A stretch of DNA of 34,631 nt from Acidocella sp. 20-57-95 (GCA_002255575.1 NCAT01000022.1:1-34631); one strand, 5' to 3'. Counted from the first letter of the stretch, positions 25,078 to 33,453 are shown. Made by a program: numbers and translations. Notes: generated by a model not told the origin, from the sequence alone.

Positions 25078-25704
25078 TTAAAATGAGCTGGTTTTAGATT
25101 TCACCAATAAAAGCGCCTTCGCAAACGCCATGTCGGCATCCATCTCAGACGTATCAAACAAGGTGGCGTCATGCGCTGGTTTTAAGGGGGCAGCGGCGCG
25201 GGTGCGGTCGGCTTCATCGCGGGCGGCGAGGTCAGCCCGGACGGCGTCGATCGAGGTTGCTTCACCACGGCCCAAAATCTCGGCATGGCGGCGCTGGGTG
25301 CGGGCTTCCAGGCTGGCAGTGACGAATAATTTTACATCCGCATGCGGGAATACAATGGTACCAATATCCCGGCCATCCAGCACTGCCCCTTTGGTGGCGC
25401 CGTAATGGCGTTGGTAATCAAGCAACGCGGCCCGCACAGCCGGGATGGAGGCCACCTGGCTGGCAGCTTTGTCAGCCTCCGGGCCGCGCAAATCGCTCCG
25501 CTGAAAATCTGCCTCGGTAAGTGACCGCGCCGCCGCAGTTGCCGCCTCAACATCTGCAGGGTCCGCGCCAGTATCCAGCACCCGCCGCCCAACAGCGCGG
25601 TACAGCAGGCCAGTGTCTAAATACGGCAGTCCCAGGGCGGCGGCGATACGCCGCGCCAGAGTGCCTTTCCCCGCCGCTGCCGGGCCGTCGATGGCTATGA
25701 TCAT
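25078..25704 (-). CDS. cmk: (d)CMP kinase
   Basis: This 208-residue cytidylate kinase phosphorylates CMP and dCMP with ATP. The P-loop GPAAAGKGTLARRIA is at 6-20, YLDTGLLYRAVG follows, and the CMP-binding DGRDIGTIVFPHADVKLFVTAS and the lid-region RTQRRHAE are intact. In many proteobacteria cmk sits between aroA and rpsA. Here aroA precedes it with a four-base overlap, but rpsA does not follow; a nitroreductase gene does. The length is slightly short of the 220-230 residue enterobacterial form but usual for alphaproteobacteria. Confidence 0.97.
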   Translation of the reverse strand: MIIAIDGPAAAGKGTLARRIAAALGLPYLDTGLLYRAVGRRVLDTGADPADVEAATAAARSLTEADFQRSDLRGPEADKAASQVASIPAVRAALLDYQRHYGATKGAVLDGRDIGTIVFPHADVKLFVTASLEARTQRRHAEILGRGEATSIDAVRADLAARDEADRTRAAAPLKPAHDATLFDTSEMDADMAFAKALLLVKSKTSSF

Positions 25705-27032
25705 GGCGCGGTGATGCTCGCACCCAGACCGCGCATCAATGTCACAAAGCCGGGGAAGCTGGTCTCAATAAAACTTGCATCGTCAATCTGCATCGGTGCG
25801 TGGGTGGCCTGCCCGAACACCAGGGCGCTCATCGCCAGACGATGATCCATGTGGGTCTCCACCAAGCCGCCACCGGCCGGTGTGCCGCCATGGATGATCA
25901 GATCATCACCTTCAATCTCCACCAGCACGCCACCAGCCCGCAGCATGGCAGCGGTAGCGGCCAAGCGGTCGCTTTCCTTCACGCGCAACTCCGCGAGGCC
26001 CCGCAGGCGCGAGGTACCACGCGCAAAGGCGCAGGCGATGGCCAGAATAGGGTATTCGTCGATCATGCTGGGCGCACGCTCCGCCGGCACATCCACAGCG
26101 GCAAGCTGGGTATAGTCCACCACCACGTCGCCAATGCTCTCACCGCCCTGCATGCGCGGGTTCCGAATGGTCAGCTCTGCCCCCATCTCGCGCAAACATT
26201 CAAACAACCCGGTCCGCAGCGGGTTCAGCCCCACCGCAAGAATGGTCAGGCGCGAGCCTGGCACCAGCAGGCCCGCCACAATCGGGAACGCGGCTGAGGA
26301 CGGGTCGCCAGGCACTGTCACATCCGCACCGCGCAGTTCCGGCTGGCCGGTCAGACGGATCACGCGTCCCTTCCCCAGCGTCTCCACCTGCACCTGCGCG
26401 CCAAAATGCCGCAGCATATTTTCTGAATGGTCCCGAGTCGGCTCGGGCTCAGTCACCTCGGTAATGCCCCGCGCATTCAACCCAGCCAGCAACACCGCCG
26501 ACTTCACTTGCGCGGATGCCACCGGCAGCGTGTAGGTTAGCGGCAGCGCGTCCCGCGCGCCCTGGATGGACATTGGCAGCCGATCCCCCGGTCGCGCCGT
26601 AAATACCGCCCCGCAAGCCTTCAGCGGCTCAATCACCCGCTTCATCGGGCGTTTGCGCAAACTTGCATCGCCGGTCATCACCGAAAAAATATCGTGGCTG
26701 GCCAGAATGCCCGCCAATAGCCGCGCCGCCGTGCCGGAATTGCCCATATCCAGCACATCCTCCGGCGCTGTCAGCCCGCCAATGCCGCGGCCGGCCACCA
26801 GCCAATCCGCGCCATCCCGGCTGATCTCCGCGCCTAACGCCCGCATGGCAGCGGCCGTGCGCAACACATCCTCACCCTCCAGCAGCCCGGAAATGCGCGT
26901 CTGCCCGACTGCCAAAGCGCCGAACATCAACGCCCGATGGCTGATCGACTTATCGCCGGGAACAGAAACTTCGCCCGAGAGCGGGCTAGACGGACGGGTA
27001 GCCTTGAACGGCTTAATATGATGTGACTCCAT
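25701..27032 (-). CDS. aroA: 3-phosphoshikimate 1-carboxyvinyltransferase (EPSP synthase), class II
   Basis: This 443-residue enzyme joins shikimate 3-phosphate and phosphoenolpyruvate in the sixth step of aromatic amino acid synthesis. Four motifs used to define class II enzymes are present: GDKS at 26-29, SAQVK at 173-177, RDHSE at 200-204 and NPLR at 270-273. RVKESDRL and DEYPILAIACA are also conserved. The loop that influences glyphosate binding reads MGNSGTAARL, with Gly at 100, where the tolerant CP4 enzyme has Ala. The start (MESHHIKPF) is chosen over an upstream Cys-rich extension with no family similarity; the ribosome binding site is weak. It overlaps cmk by four bases. Confidence 0.97.
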   Translation of the reverse strand: MESHHIKPFKATRPSSPLSGEVSVPGDKSISHRALMFGALAVGQTRISGLLEGEDVLRTAAAMRALGAEISRDGADWLVAGRGIGGLTAPEDVLDMGNSGTAARLLAGILASHDIFSVMTGDASLRKRPMKRVIEPLKACGAVFTARPGDRLPMSIQGARDALPLTYTLPVASAQVKSAVLLAGLNARGITEVTEPEPTRDHSENMLRHFGAQVQVETLGKGRVIRLTGQPELRGADVTVPGDPSSAAFPIVAGLLVPGSRLTILAVGLNPLRTGLFECLREMGAELTIRNPRMQGGESIGDVVVDYTQLAAVDVPAERAPSMIDEYPILAIACAFARGTSRLRGLAELRVKESDRLAATAAMLRAGGVLVEIEGDDLIIHGGTPAGGGLVETHMDHRLAMSALVFGQATHAPMQIDDASFIETSFPGFVTLMRGLGASITAP

Positions 27033-27130
27033 GGCGCAGGCGCTTAGCATGACAATGCAGGTTTGACAGCAGCAACAGAGCATGGCATCGCGCCGCCCCT
27101 ACAGAACCGCGTATTTTTAAAGAGGTTGCC

Positions 27131-27460
27131 ATGGCGAAACCGGAACTCGGCGAGAAACATACCTGCGTCTCATGCGGCGCCCGCTTCTTCGATATGGGCA
27201 AAGAACCCGCCATCTGCCCCAAATGCGCGACCGAACAGCCCGTCGAGCAGCCGCGCCTCAAGCGCCAGGCCCCGATGCCCGATGAAGCCAAAAAACTCGT
27301 CAAACCCGTTCCCACCGACCCCGATGATGTGGATGTCGAAGTGGCGGACGATGATGCCGACGAGGATATTCTGGAAGATGCTGACGACCTCGAAGACGAC
27401 GACGCCGTCATCGATGCGGACATCGATGTCCAGCCAGAAGGCGACGATACCGAGCGCTAG
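27131..27460 (+). CDS. TIGR02300/FYDLN-acid zinc-ribbon protein
   Basis: This 109-residue protein is of the TIGR02300 (FYDLN acid) family, known mainly from alphaproteobacteria. A zinc ribbon at the N-terminus (Cys12, Cys15, Cys29 and Cys32) frames the name-giving motif, here FFDMGK at 19-24. From residue 60 on the protein is strongly acidic (DDVDVEVADDDADEDILED, then DDLEDDDAVIDADID) and probably disordered. The function is unknown; the layout would suit a nucleic-acid or protein-binding factor. AAGAGG precedes the ATG. The position divergent from aroA is the usual one for this family. Confidence 0.93.
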   Translation: MAKPELGEKHTCVSCGARFFDMGKEPAICPKCATEQPVEQPRLKRQAPMPDEAKKLVKPVPTDPDDVDVEVADDDADEDILEDADDLEDDDAVIDADIDVQPEGDDTER

Positions 27461-27654
27461 GTTTAGGGCGCAAGTAAGCGGGCCCGAAGCCACTTAGACA
27501 GAATTTGGATCAAACCCTGGTTTGGCTGATGACAAACATCACGGGACCGTCATTCCGTTCAAATCAGGGGCGCGACCGAATCTCAGGGGCGCTTGAGTAT
27601 CTAAACGGCGCTTATGCCCTCGGCTGCTGCATCACGTACTTAAAGCTACTCATT

Positions 27655-27682
27655 TGAACGTCAGCTTCTGAACGTCAGCTTC
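27655..27682. repeat. 14-bp tandem duplication
   Basis: TGAACGTCAGCTTC occurs twice in direct succession. It lies in noncoding DNA about 135 bases before the alcohol dehydrogenase remnant. It is probably a simple replication-slippage duplication. Confidence 0.8.
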
Positions 27683-27816
27683 GTGGGCATCACGGATTAT
27701 TTTCGCGATGCCGAAAAGCGTTCATTCAACTGGATTTTAAGTCAAGATTTATCAAGGTCATGCAACATCGCTGTTGCAGGCCAAATCTGAAAATGGGGCA
27801 TCAGCGAAGGCATCGT

Positions 27817-28127
27817 GAGGCCGGCATTATACATTCGGCACACACCAAAGAATGATCGCTGCAGGCGGCACTATCACGCATCGTGTCTTGCATGGTGCCA
27901 AATCGGACCCCCACCTTAAACCACTATGAAGCCGCAATATTTCGAGCACCACATGGTATGTAGATACCGTGAGCACAACGCTGCTTCTGATACATCTAAA
28001 ATCAAACAAAATCCATCTGGCGTGGCTGCTCATTCATCATTTCAAACGGGCAGAGATTATTGAAGCGTATGAAACCCTTTCCCATACCGCTGATGTGAAA
28101 CCATTGAAATTGATTATTGCGGCTTAG
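27817..28127 (+). pseudogene. 3' remnant of a zinc-dependent alcohol dehydrogenase gene
   Basis: One reading frame from 27831 to the TAG at 28125-28127 encodes, in order, TFGTHQRMIAAGGTITHRVLHG, HLKPL, a stop, SRNISSTTWYVDTVSTTLLLI, LLIHHFKRAEIIEAYETLSH and a PLKLIIAA end. These follow the C-terminal third of zinc-dependent alcohol dehydrogenases, whose consensus I recall as ATFELCQ-IVAPGG, HLDKLWSRNITITT-LVDTVSTPMLL, LITHHF-LDEI-DAYDTF and ALKVII. The in-frame TGA at 27927 stands where Trp (TGG) is expected. EAGI at 27817-27828 fits the family's EAVGIP only in another frame, which implies a deletion. Nothing clear matches the first two thirds, so the gene is truncated as well as decayed. Confidence 0.68.
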
Positions 28128-28272
28128 GACGCTTCGAGCATCGGCTAATCAACAATTCGGTCAGTTTAATGATTTTGGCACCTTGGCGGCAATTTTACAT
28201 TACTTCATGGCGACAACGCACACCTTCACCCAAATCTGGGCTGGCCCCGCCATAAAAGGCTTGTCAAATCCA

Positions 28273-28303
28273 TTGCCAATAGATTAGTGTTTTGCAGTAC
28301 AAT
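28273..28303 (+). promoter_or_regulatory. candidate promoter of the Bug-type protein gene
   Basis: TTGCCA (28273-28278) and TACAAT (28298-28303) lie 37 or more bases before the ATG at 28340. The 19-base spacer is longer than the usual 17, which lowers confidence. Confidence 0.3.
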
Positions 28304-28339
28304 AGTTCGGCTTACGAACAGTCCTTCAGGAGATGTCCC

Positions 28340-29302
28340 ATGTCTGAAAAGATTATGACCCGTCGCGGTGTTTTGAGCATCGGTGCAACTTTCGCCGCCG
28401 GCGCACTGATCGGGCGTCCACATATCGCGAGTGCTGCGAATTACCCCGACCGTCCAATCACGATATTGATCCCGTATGGCCCAGGCGGGGGTTATGATTC
28501 CTATGCGCGAGAATTTGCGTCTGTTCTGACAAAGCAAATGAAGGTGAATGTTGAGCCGGTAAATTTACCCGGTGGCGGCGGTGCAGAGGCTATATTCCAA
28601 CTCGCACAAGATAATCCTACCGGATATCATGTCAGCCTTATCAATACACTTGGAATTCTGCTGAGCAAAAATCGCCAAGCCATTCATCTTGATAAACTAA
28701 CATGGATTGCAAACCTCGGACGTGATCCATTCGGGCTGGCGGTTAGTGCCAAATCTTCCATAAACACGCCGGAAGATCTTCAAAAGATCGGTGCCAGCAG
28801 ACCTATCTCCTTTGCCTCATCTGGCACCGACGCCTCATTTTTTGCTGCAAAGGTATTTTGTGCATCGCTCGGGATCGGGAGCAAATTTATCTCTGGCTAC
28901 AAGGGATCGGTAAATTCTGCCGTTGCCGTTGCACGTGGCGACGTTGATGCCGTGGTGTATTCACTTTCAACTCTGCAAAATCTGCAGAGTGCCGGGCTAA
29001 TTCGGACTATTTTTTCGTTTGAAGATAAAAGCTCGATCCCAGGCATTGAGGATGCCACAAGCGTTAACAAGCCAGACCTTGCCAATATTTATGAATCACG
29101 GCCAATCGTCGCGCCGCCCGGTCTCGATCCTGAGATCGCAACCATATTGTCTGATAATTTTGTGCGTGCGGCCAACACACCAGAAGTTATTGCCTGGGCT
29201 ACAAAGATCAAAACGGTGCTAAATCCACTCGACAAAAAAGGCGCTTATGAGATGTTTAAATCTGAGGAACGCCTCGTGGATAAGTGGCAGCATATTTTTT
29301 AG
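28340..29302 (+). CDS. Bug/TctC family solute-binding protein, Tat-exported
   Basis: This 320-residue periplasmic binding protein is of the tripartite tricarboxylate transporter type. The N-terminus has a twin-arginine motif (MTRRGVLSIGATFAAGALIG) and a likely cleavage near IASA-ANYP, so export of a folded protein by Tat is predicted. YPDRPITILIPYGPGGGYDSYAREFA and the VNLPGGGGAEAIFQLAQ region are family hallmarks. Bug proteins bind carboxylates, amino acids or aromatics. No TctA or TctB membrane components are here, so it must use a distant transporter or act as a sensor. AGGAGA precedes the ATG by eight bases. Codon use is visibly less GC-rich than in neighbours, a sign of possible transfer. 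Confidence 0.92.
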   Translation: MSEKIMTRRGVLSIGATFAAGALIGRPHIASAANYPDRPITILIPYGPGGGYDSYAREFASVLTKQMKVNVEPVNLPGGGGAEAIFQLAQDNPTGYHVSLINTLGILLSKNRQAIHLDKLTWIANLGRDPFGLAVSAKSSINTPEDLQKIGASRPISFASSGTDASFFAAKVFCASLGIGSKFISGYKGSVNSAVAVARGDVDAVVYSLSTLQNLQSAGLIRTIFSFEDKSSIPGIEDATSVNKPDLANIYESRPIVAPPGLDPEIATILSDNFVRAANTPEVIAWATKIKTVLNPLDKKGAYEMFKSEERLVDKWQHIF

Positions 29303-29308
29303 AGCGAG

Positions 29309-29542
29309 ATGGAATTCATTGTATCGCTATGTGATCCAATGAATTGCCTGCGTTCGCCTTTACAGCTTTACGCACAAGCCGCCTTGTTTAAAACGGCCGG
29401 ATTGCCTGAAAACTTTATCCAATCTGCGGATCGTCAAACTATTTATATGTTGTCTCCCGACGAGGTAAAGCCCTTCATGGCCTCACCCACCAACACCGCA
29501 ATCCGCGGCTTTGCCCATCCAATGGGTCAGCCACGGCTTTAG
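29309..29542 (+). CDS. small open reading frame of doubtful status
   Basis: A 77-codon frame begins six bases after the solute-binding protein stop, with AGCGAG as a possible weak ribosome binding site. Its product (SPLQLYAQAALFKTAGLPENF, MLSPDEVKPF) matches nothing I recognise. Its last 20 codons run antisense through the end of the EAL gene, which argues against full functionality. It may be a chance frame or the leftover start of a deleted gene. Confidence 0.22.
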   Translation: MEFIVSLCDPMNCLRSPLQLYAQAALFKTAGLPENFIQSADRQTIYMLSPDEVKPFMASPTNTAIRGFAHPMGQPRL

Positions 29543-30652
29543 GGCGCGGGCTGGAAGCGGGCGGGCAAAATGGTAGCCCTGGCCGTGCGTGACGCCGAGG
29601 GCGCGCAGTAGGTTGATGGTTTCAGCGTTTTCGATGCCTTCAGCAACGACGCTTCGATGAAGCTGCTTGGCTTGGCTGGTAACGCTGAGGATGAAGTCGC
29701 GGGCGCTGGCGGCAATGTCTGGTTGGTCGTGTTGCGCGTTGGCGACCACGCTACGGTCTAGCTTCACGGAGCCAAACGGCAAGCCGAGCAACGCCGCGAG
29801 ATTGGGCGTTTCGGGGATGATATCATCAAGCGAGAGCCGATAGCCGACATCACGCAGCTTTGTCATAGTACTGGCCAACTCAGCTAAGTTTGTGACTGGC
29901 TGTGTTTCGGTTAGTTCAAACCGCAGCTTTTTCGGCGCGATATTGGTGAGGCTCCGAACGGCTTCCAGCAAGGTGAGGAGTTGCGGGTGCAGCACGGCAT
30001 CGAGCGGTAGGTTGAAGGCAAAATCAATATCAAGATCACTAAAACCACCGTCGCGATGTTCGGCCAACGCGCGTTGGATAATGGCACTGGAGAGCGACAT
30101 GGAAAATTCGCTACTGCTCATAGCTTTCACAATCGCATCCGGCCCAACAATCATGCCGGTTTTCGAAGCAACCCGCGCCAATACTTCAACTTTGGTAGGC
30201 TTCATGTCCTGCAAGCGCACCACCGGCTGGTAGCGCACCCGAATAGAGTCAAGGTTAGAGAATGCTTCCAGCAGGAGTTCAGCATCAGCTTCGATGGTTT
30301 TTTTATCCGCCTGATCAAGGGCGCGGTTGAAGCTGACGGCATTTGTCGGCCAGTTGACCTGCACGGTTTCGCTCAACCGGCTATCAAGATGTTTCACGTC
30401 CCCCAACATCAGCAGCCTGATGGTATTTTCGGTGTCACCGAGGGTCAGGTCAAGCAATGTATCATACCAGGGGCCGCTGGCCTGTGGGTCAAGCACCAGG
30501 GCATGATAGGCTAGAGGGTTGGTGGCCAACGATATTACGGCGTCGGCGGCGGACTGCACATCTATATTCGGGCCATATTTATCATGTGGCACGGCACTCA
30601 ACAGGTCTGAATGCCATTCTGCACGCGCGACGGTTAAAATTTTTCTATGCAT
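29483..30652 (-). CDS. EAL domain protein (c-di-GMP phosphodiesterase-like)
   Basis: This 389-residue protein has an N-terminal receiver-like region (about 1-118, KILTVARAEWH, ALVLDPQASG) and an EAL domain at about 135-375. Residues needed for metal and c-di-GMP binding are mostly present: Glu156 in EVLAR, Asn214, Glu246 in FELTET, Asp276 and Asp277, Lys297, Glu338/Glu341 in AEGIEN and Gln358 in GQGYHFARP. Loop 6, normally DDFGTG, reads DDIIPETP, so dimer control may be altered. The N-terminal region lacks a clear set of receiver acidic residues, so phosphorylation is doubtful. There is no membrane segment. It probably hydrolyses c-di-GMP, but a sensor role without catalysis is possible. Confidence 0.9.
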   Translation of the reverse strand: MHRKILTVARAEWHSDLLSAVPHDKYGPNIDVQSAADAVISLATNPLAYHALVLDPQASGPWYDTLLDLTLGDTENTIRLLMLGDVKHLDSRLSETVQVNWPTNAVSFNRALDQADKKTIEADAELLLEAFSNLDSIRVRYQPVVRLQDMKPTKVEVLARVASKTGMIVGPDAIVKAMSSSEFSMSLSSAIIQRALAEHRDGGFSDLDIDFAFNLPLDAVLHPQLLTLLEAVRSLTNIAPKKLRFELTETQPVTNLAELASTMTKLRDVGYRLSLDDIIPETPNLAALLGLPFGSVKLDRSVVANAQHDQPDIAASARDFILSVTSQAKQLHRSVVAEGIENAETINLLRALGVTHGQGYHFARPLPARALKPWLTHWMGKAADCGVGG

Positions 30653-30774
30653 TGACCAACTGAGTGAAGAGACCGGACGCGCCCTATTTCAGCCAGCCTT
30701 ACCATAAAATAAAAATTTTTGCGACAGATTTTCCTGAATATAAAAACCCATCTCAAAAATAGTAAAAACCCGCT

Positions 30775-31746
30775 CTACTTTGTTGCTTTTGCGACGGACC
30801 CCGGCTTGGGCGGTGTGCTTGAGCGGCGCAGACGATGTTCGCCCAGGAACAACAAAATCGGTGCCGCGATGAAGATGGAGGAGGATGTGCCCACCACAAT
30901 GCCGAACAACATAATCCAGGCAAAGCCGGAAAGCGCAGAGCCGCCGAATAATGCCAGCGGTAACGCCGCTAGGAACACAGTGCCGGAGGTACCGAGGGTT
31001 CGGTTCAGTGTTTCATTGATGGAAAGATCAATCAACTCACGCAGTGGCATCGATTTATATTTACGTAAATTTTCCCGCACGCGGTCGTAAACCACCACCT
31101 TGTCGTTGGTGGAGTAACCGATGATGGTGAGGATGGCCGCGATGGTGACAAGGTCAAACGGGATGCGGGTGAGTACCATGAAACCGATGGTCTTGGTGGT
31201 ATCAAGCAGCAAGGTGGCCACCGCCCCCACCGCAAACTGCCATTCAAAACGGAACCAGATATAGCCGAGGATCATCACAAAGCTCAGGCCAAGTGCTTCC
31301 AACCCTTGGGTGAATAGCTGGCTTGATACTGAAGCGCCGATGGCCTGGGTGGAGAGGATTTTCGCACCGGGGGCAGCACTCGCCAGCGCGGTTTCAACTT
31401 CCGTGATGGCGGTTTGGGTCTGGCCAGCGGTTTCGCGCGATTCCAGGCTGATCAGCACGCCATGGTTGGCCGCTTCCCCGGTGCCAAAACTTTGCAGCGA
31501 GGCATCGGTGAGGCCGGCTTTGGCCAGCGCCGTCCGCAACCCGGCAAAGTCAGCTTTCTGCGGCGTGTTAATTTGCAGCACCACGCCGCCTTTGAAATCC
31601 AGCCCCAAATTCAGGCCCGGATAGAAGAATAATCCAATCGAGGCGGTCGAGAGCACCGCCGAGGTGATGAGACCGGCAAAGCGGCCATTCATGAAGCGGA
31701 TGCGCGTACCGTCTGGTACGAAGCGGAACAGGGGTTTCATAAACAT
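30775..31746 (-). CDS. secF: protein translocase subunit SecF
   Basis: This 323-residue inner-membrane protein works with SecD to pull exported proteins through SecYEG using the proton gradient. It has six predicted helices, the periplasmic P4 domain after helix 1 (LNLGLDFKGGVVLQI), and the conserved region IGYSTNDKVVVYDRVRENLRKY followed by LIDLSINETLNRTLGTSGTV. The start is the ATG at 31746 (MFMKPLFRF) with AAGG ten bases upstream; MKPLFRF two codons later is an alternative. It follows secD by 12 bases in an operon. Confidence 0.97.
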   Translation of the reverse strand: MFMKPLFRFVPDGTRIRFMNGRFAGLITSAVLSTASIGLFFYPGLNLGLDFKGGVVLQINTPQKADFAGLRTALAKAGLTDASLQSFGTGEAANHGVLISLESRETAGQTQTAITEVETALASAAPGAKILSTQAIGASVSSQLFTQGLEALGLSFVMILGYIWFRFEWQFAVGAVATLLLDTTKTIGFMVLTRIPFDLVTIAAILTIIGYSTNDKVVVYDRVRENLRKYKSMPLRELIDLSINETLNRTLGTSGTVFLAALPLALFGGSALSGFAWIMLFGIVVGTSSSIFIAAPILLFLGEHRLRRSSTPPKPGSVAKATK

Positions 31747-31758
31747 CTTGGTTGTACC

Positions 31759-33339
31759 TTAAACCGGCAAAGTGGCTGGGCGCCGCGAGACATACCAGCG
31801 CGAGGTGATGAGCCGCACCAAAACGGTGGCCGTGAACAAAGTAGTGATAATACCAACGCAAATGGTGACCGCAAAGCCACGCACCGGCGGCGAGCCGAAA
31901 ATAAACAGCGTCACGTGCGCTAACAAGGTGGTGACGTTACTATCGATAATGGTGCCGTAAGCACGGGAATATCCGGCCTCCAAGGCAGCCAGCGGCTTGC
32001 GCCCGGCTTTCACTTCCTCGCGCACACGTTCGTTGATCAAAACGTTAGCATCCACCGCCATACCAAGCGTGAGCAAAATACCGGCCATGCCTGGCAGCGT
32101 CAGCGTGGCGCCCATCACCGAAAGCACTGCCAGCATGATGAACAGGTTCATCACCAGCGCGATATTCGCAAACCAGCCGAACAGCCCGTAGAAGGTGGCC
32201 ATAAACACCAGCACCAGCACGAAGCCGACCGCCAGCGAGAGCCCGCCGGCCTTAATAGCATCTGCCCCCAGTTCCGGCCCTACGCTCTGTTCTTCCACAA
32301 TGCTCAGCGGTGCCGGCAACGCACCGGCGCGCAGCAGCAGGGCAAAGTCGGTTGCTTGTTGGGCGGTGTAATTGCCGGTGATCTGGCCCGAGCCACCGGT
32401 GATAGGTTCACGAATAACCGGGGCCGAGATAATTTTGCCATCCAGAATAATGGCGAATGGTTTGCCAACATTATCCGTCGTCACATCAGCAAATTCCCGC
32501 GCCCCCACCGAGTTGAGGGTGAAATTCACCACCCAGTTGCCGCTTTGCGGGTCTGTGCTGGCTTGGGCATTCTGCAAATTGGCGCCGTCAACGGCCACTG
32601 AGGCATTCACCACCATGGTTTGGTTCGGGTCATTTTGCATCGGCAGCACAATGTCACCCAATGGCGGCGGTGTGCCGGGCTGGGCGGTGGTATCCACTAA
32701 TTGGAAAGTCATGTGCGCGGTGGTGCCGATCAGGGCCCGAATGCGGTCAGGGTCTGAAACGCCGGGCAGTTGCACCACAATCTGGTCAGCCCCTTGGCGC
32801 GCGATTTGCGGGTTCAGCACGCCCGAGCCGTCGATCCGGCGTTGGATAATGGTAATGGACTGATCCACTGCCTGTGAGGCCCGCGAGACCTGCGCCTGAT
32901 GTGGTACCGAAAGGGTCACTGACCCGTCATTATTCACGTTGACCAGCAGGTTTGCCCCGCCGGTGGTCTGGTCAAACGTAATCAGCTTGCCCAACGCCGT
33001 TTGGGCGGCCGCCACATCCTCAGGGTGCAACAAATGCAGCGTGACGGCACCGTTGGCAGCATCGCCGTGCAGGCCGGTATAGCCCAGCCCGGCCTTGCGC
33101 ATGGCTTGGCGGACATCATCCACCAAATTCGCGTTATCCTGTTTTTGCACCGCCTGCAGGTCAAGTTGCAGCAATAAATAACTGCCGCCGCTTAAATCCA
33201 GGCCCAGATGCACCTGGTTCCAGGGCAGAAAGCCCGGCCAGAAATTCGGGCGTGGTGCCAGGTTCGGCAGGCTGAATATGATGCCCAGCGCGCACAGGGC
33301 CAGGATGGCGTAGGTTTTAGCGCGGGTAAAATACAACAT
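31759..33339 (-). CDS. secD: protein translocase subunit SecD
   Basis: This 526-residue partner of SecF has helix 1 at the N-terminus (MLYFTRAKTYAILALCALGIIFSLPNL). The large periplasmic domain begins with HLGLDLSGGSYLLLQLD and contains RRIDGSGVLNPQIARQGADQIVVQLPGV. The C-terminal helices have AGALPAPLSIVEEQSVGPELG, GMAVDANVLINERVREE and SNVTTLLAHVTLFIFG. I start at the ATG of MLYFTR; the open frame runs 25 codons further upstream into the divergent gene's start region, with no family similarity there. The usual alphaproteobacterial neighbour yajC is not upstream; a divergent oxidoreductase is. Confidence 0.97.
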   Translation of the reverse strand: MLYFTRAKTYAILALCALGIIFSLPNLAPRPNFWPGFLPWNQVHLGLDLSGGSYLLLQLDLQAVQKQDNANLVDDVRQAMRKAGLGYTGLHGDAANGAVTLHLLHPEDVAAAQTALGKLITFDQTTGGANLLVNVNNDGSVTLSVPHQAQVSRASQAVDQSITIIQRRIDGSGVLNPQIARQGADQIVVQLPGVSDPDRIRALIGTTAHMTFQLVDTTAQPGTPPPLGDIVLPMQNDPNQTMVVNASVAVDGANLQNAQASTDPQSGNWVVNFTLNSVGAREFADVTTDNVGKPFAIILDGKIISAPVIREPITGGSGQITGNYTAQQATDFALLLRAGALPAPLSIVEEQSVGPELGADAIKAGGLSLAVGFVLVLVFMATFYGLFGWFANIALVMNLFIMLAVLSVMGATLTLPGMAGILLTLGMAVDANVLINERVREEVKAGRKPLAALEAGYSRAYGTIIDSNVTTLLAHVTLFIFGSPPVRGFAVTICVGIITTLFTATVLVRLITSRWYVSRRPATLPV

Positions 33340-33453
33340 AGGCGGCGAACAAGCTCCGGTAATTTGCTCAGATGAGTGCAGCCGGGGTATGGCGTCCCCA
33401 TTGGTTGCGTGCAAGCCCAGCCAGCTTTACCAGGGTTTTCAGCGGAGAGGCAG

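Larger units (their letters stand above)
27461..28339. other. long stretch without an intact gene
   Basis: About 880 bases between the FYDLN gene and the Bug-type protein gene hold no intact open reading frame of convincing coding character and no tRNA that I can fold. The composition is more AT-rich than the flanks. It contains a CAAAC-CCTG-GTTTG hairpin (27507-27520, no U tract), a repeated TCAGGGGCGC, a 14-base tandem repeat and the decayed end of an alcohol dehydrogenase gene. It reads as an eroding insertion or former gene site. Confidence 0.7.

Noticed and set aside
25800..26297. 165-codon plus-strand frame opposite aroA
   Set aside because: Its His/Gln-rich product is a shadow of the EPSP synthase code.
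27507..27520. CAAAC-CCTG-GTTTG hairpin after the FYDLN gene as a terminator
   Set aside because: The stem is only five pairs with no U tract, so I mention it within the gene-poor stretch but do not call it.
27461..28339. Search for a tRNA or small RNA in the gene-poor stretch
   Set aside because: No cloverleaf or T-loop consensus (GGTTCRANTCC) could be found on either strand by eye.
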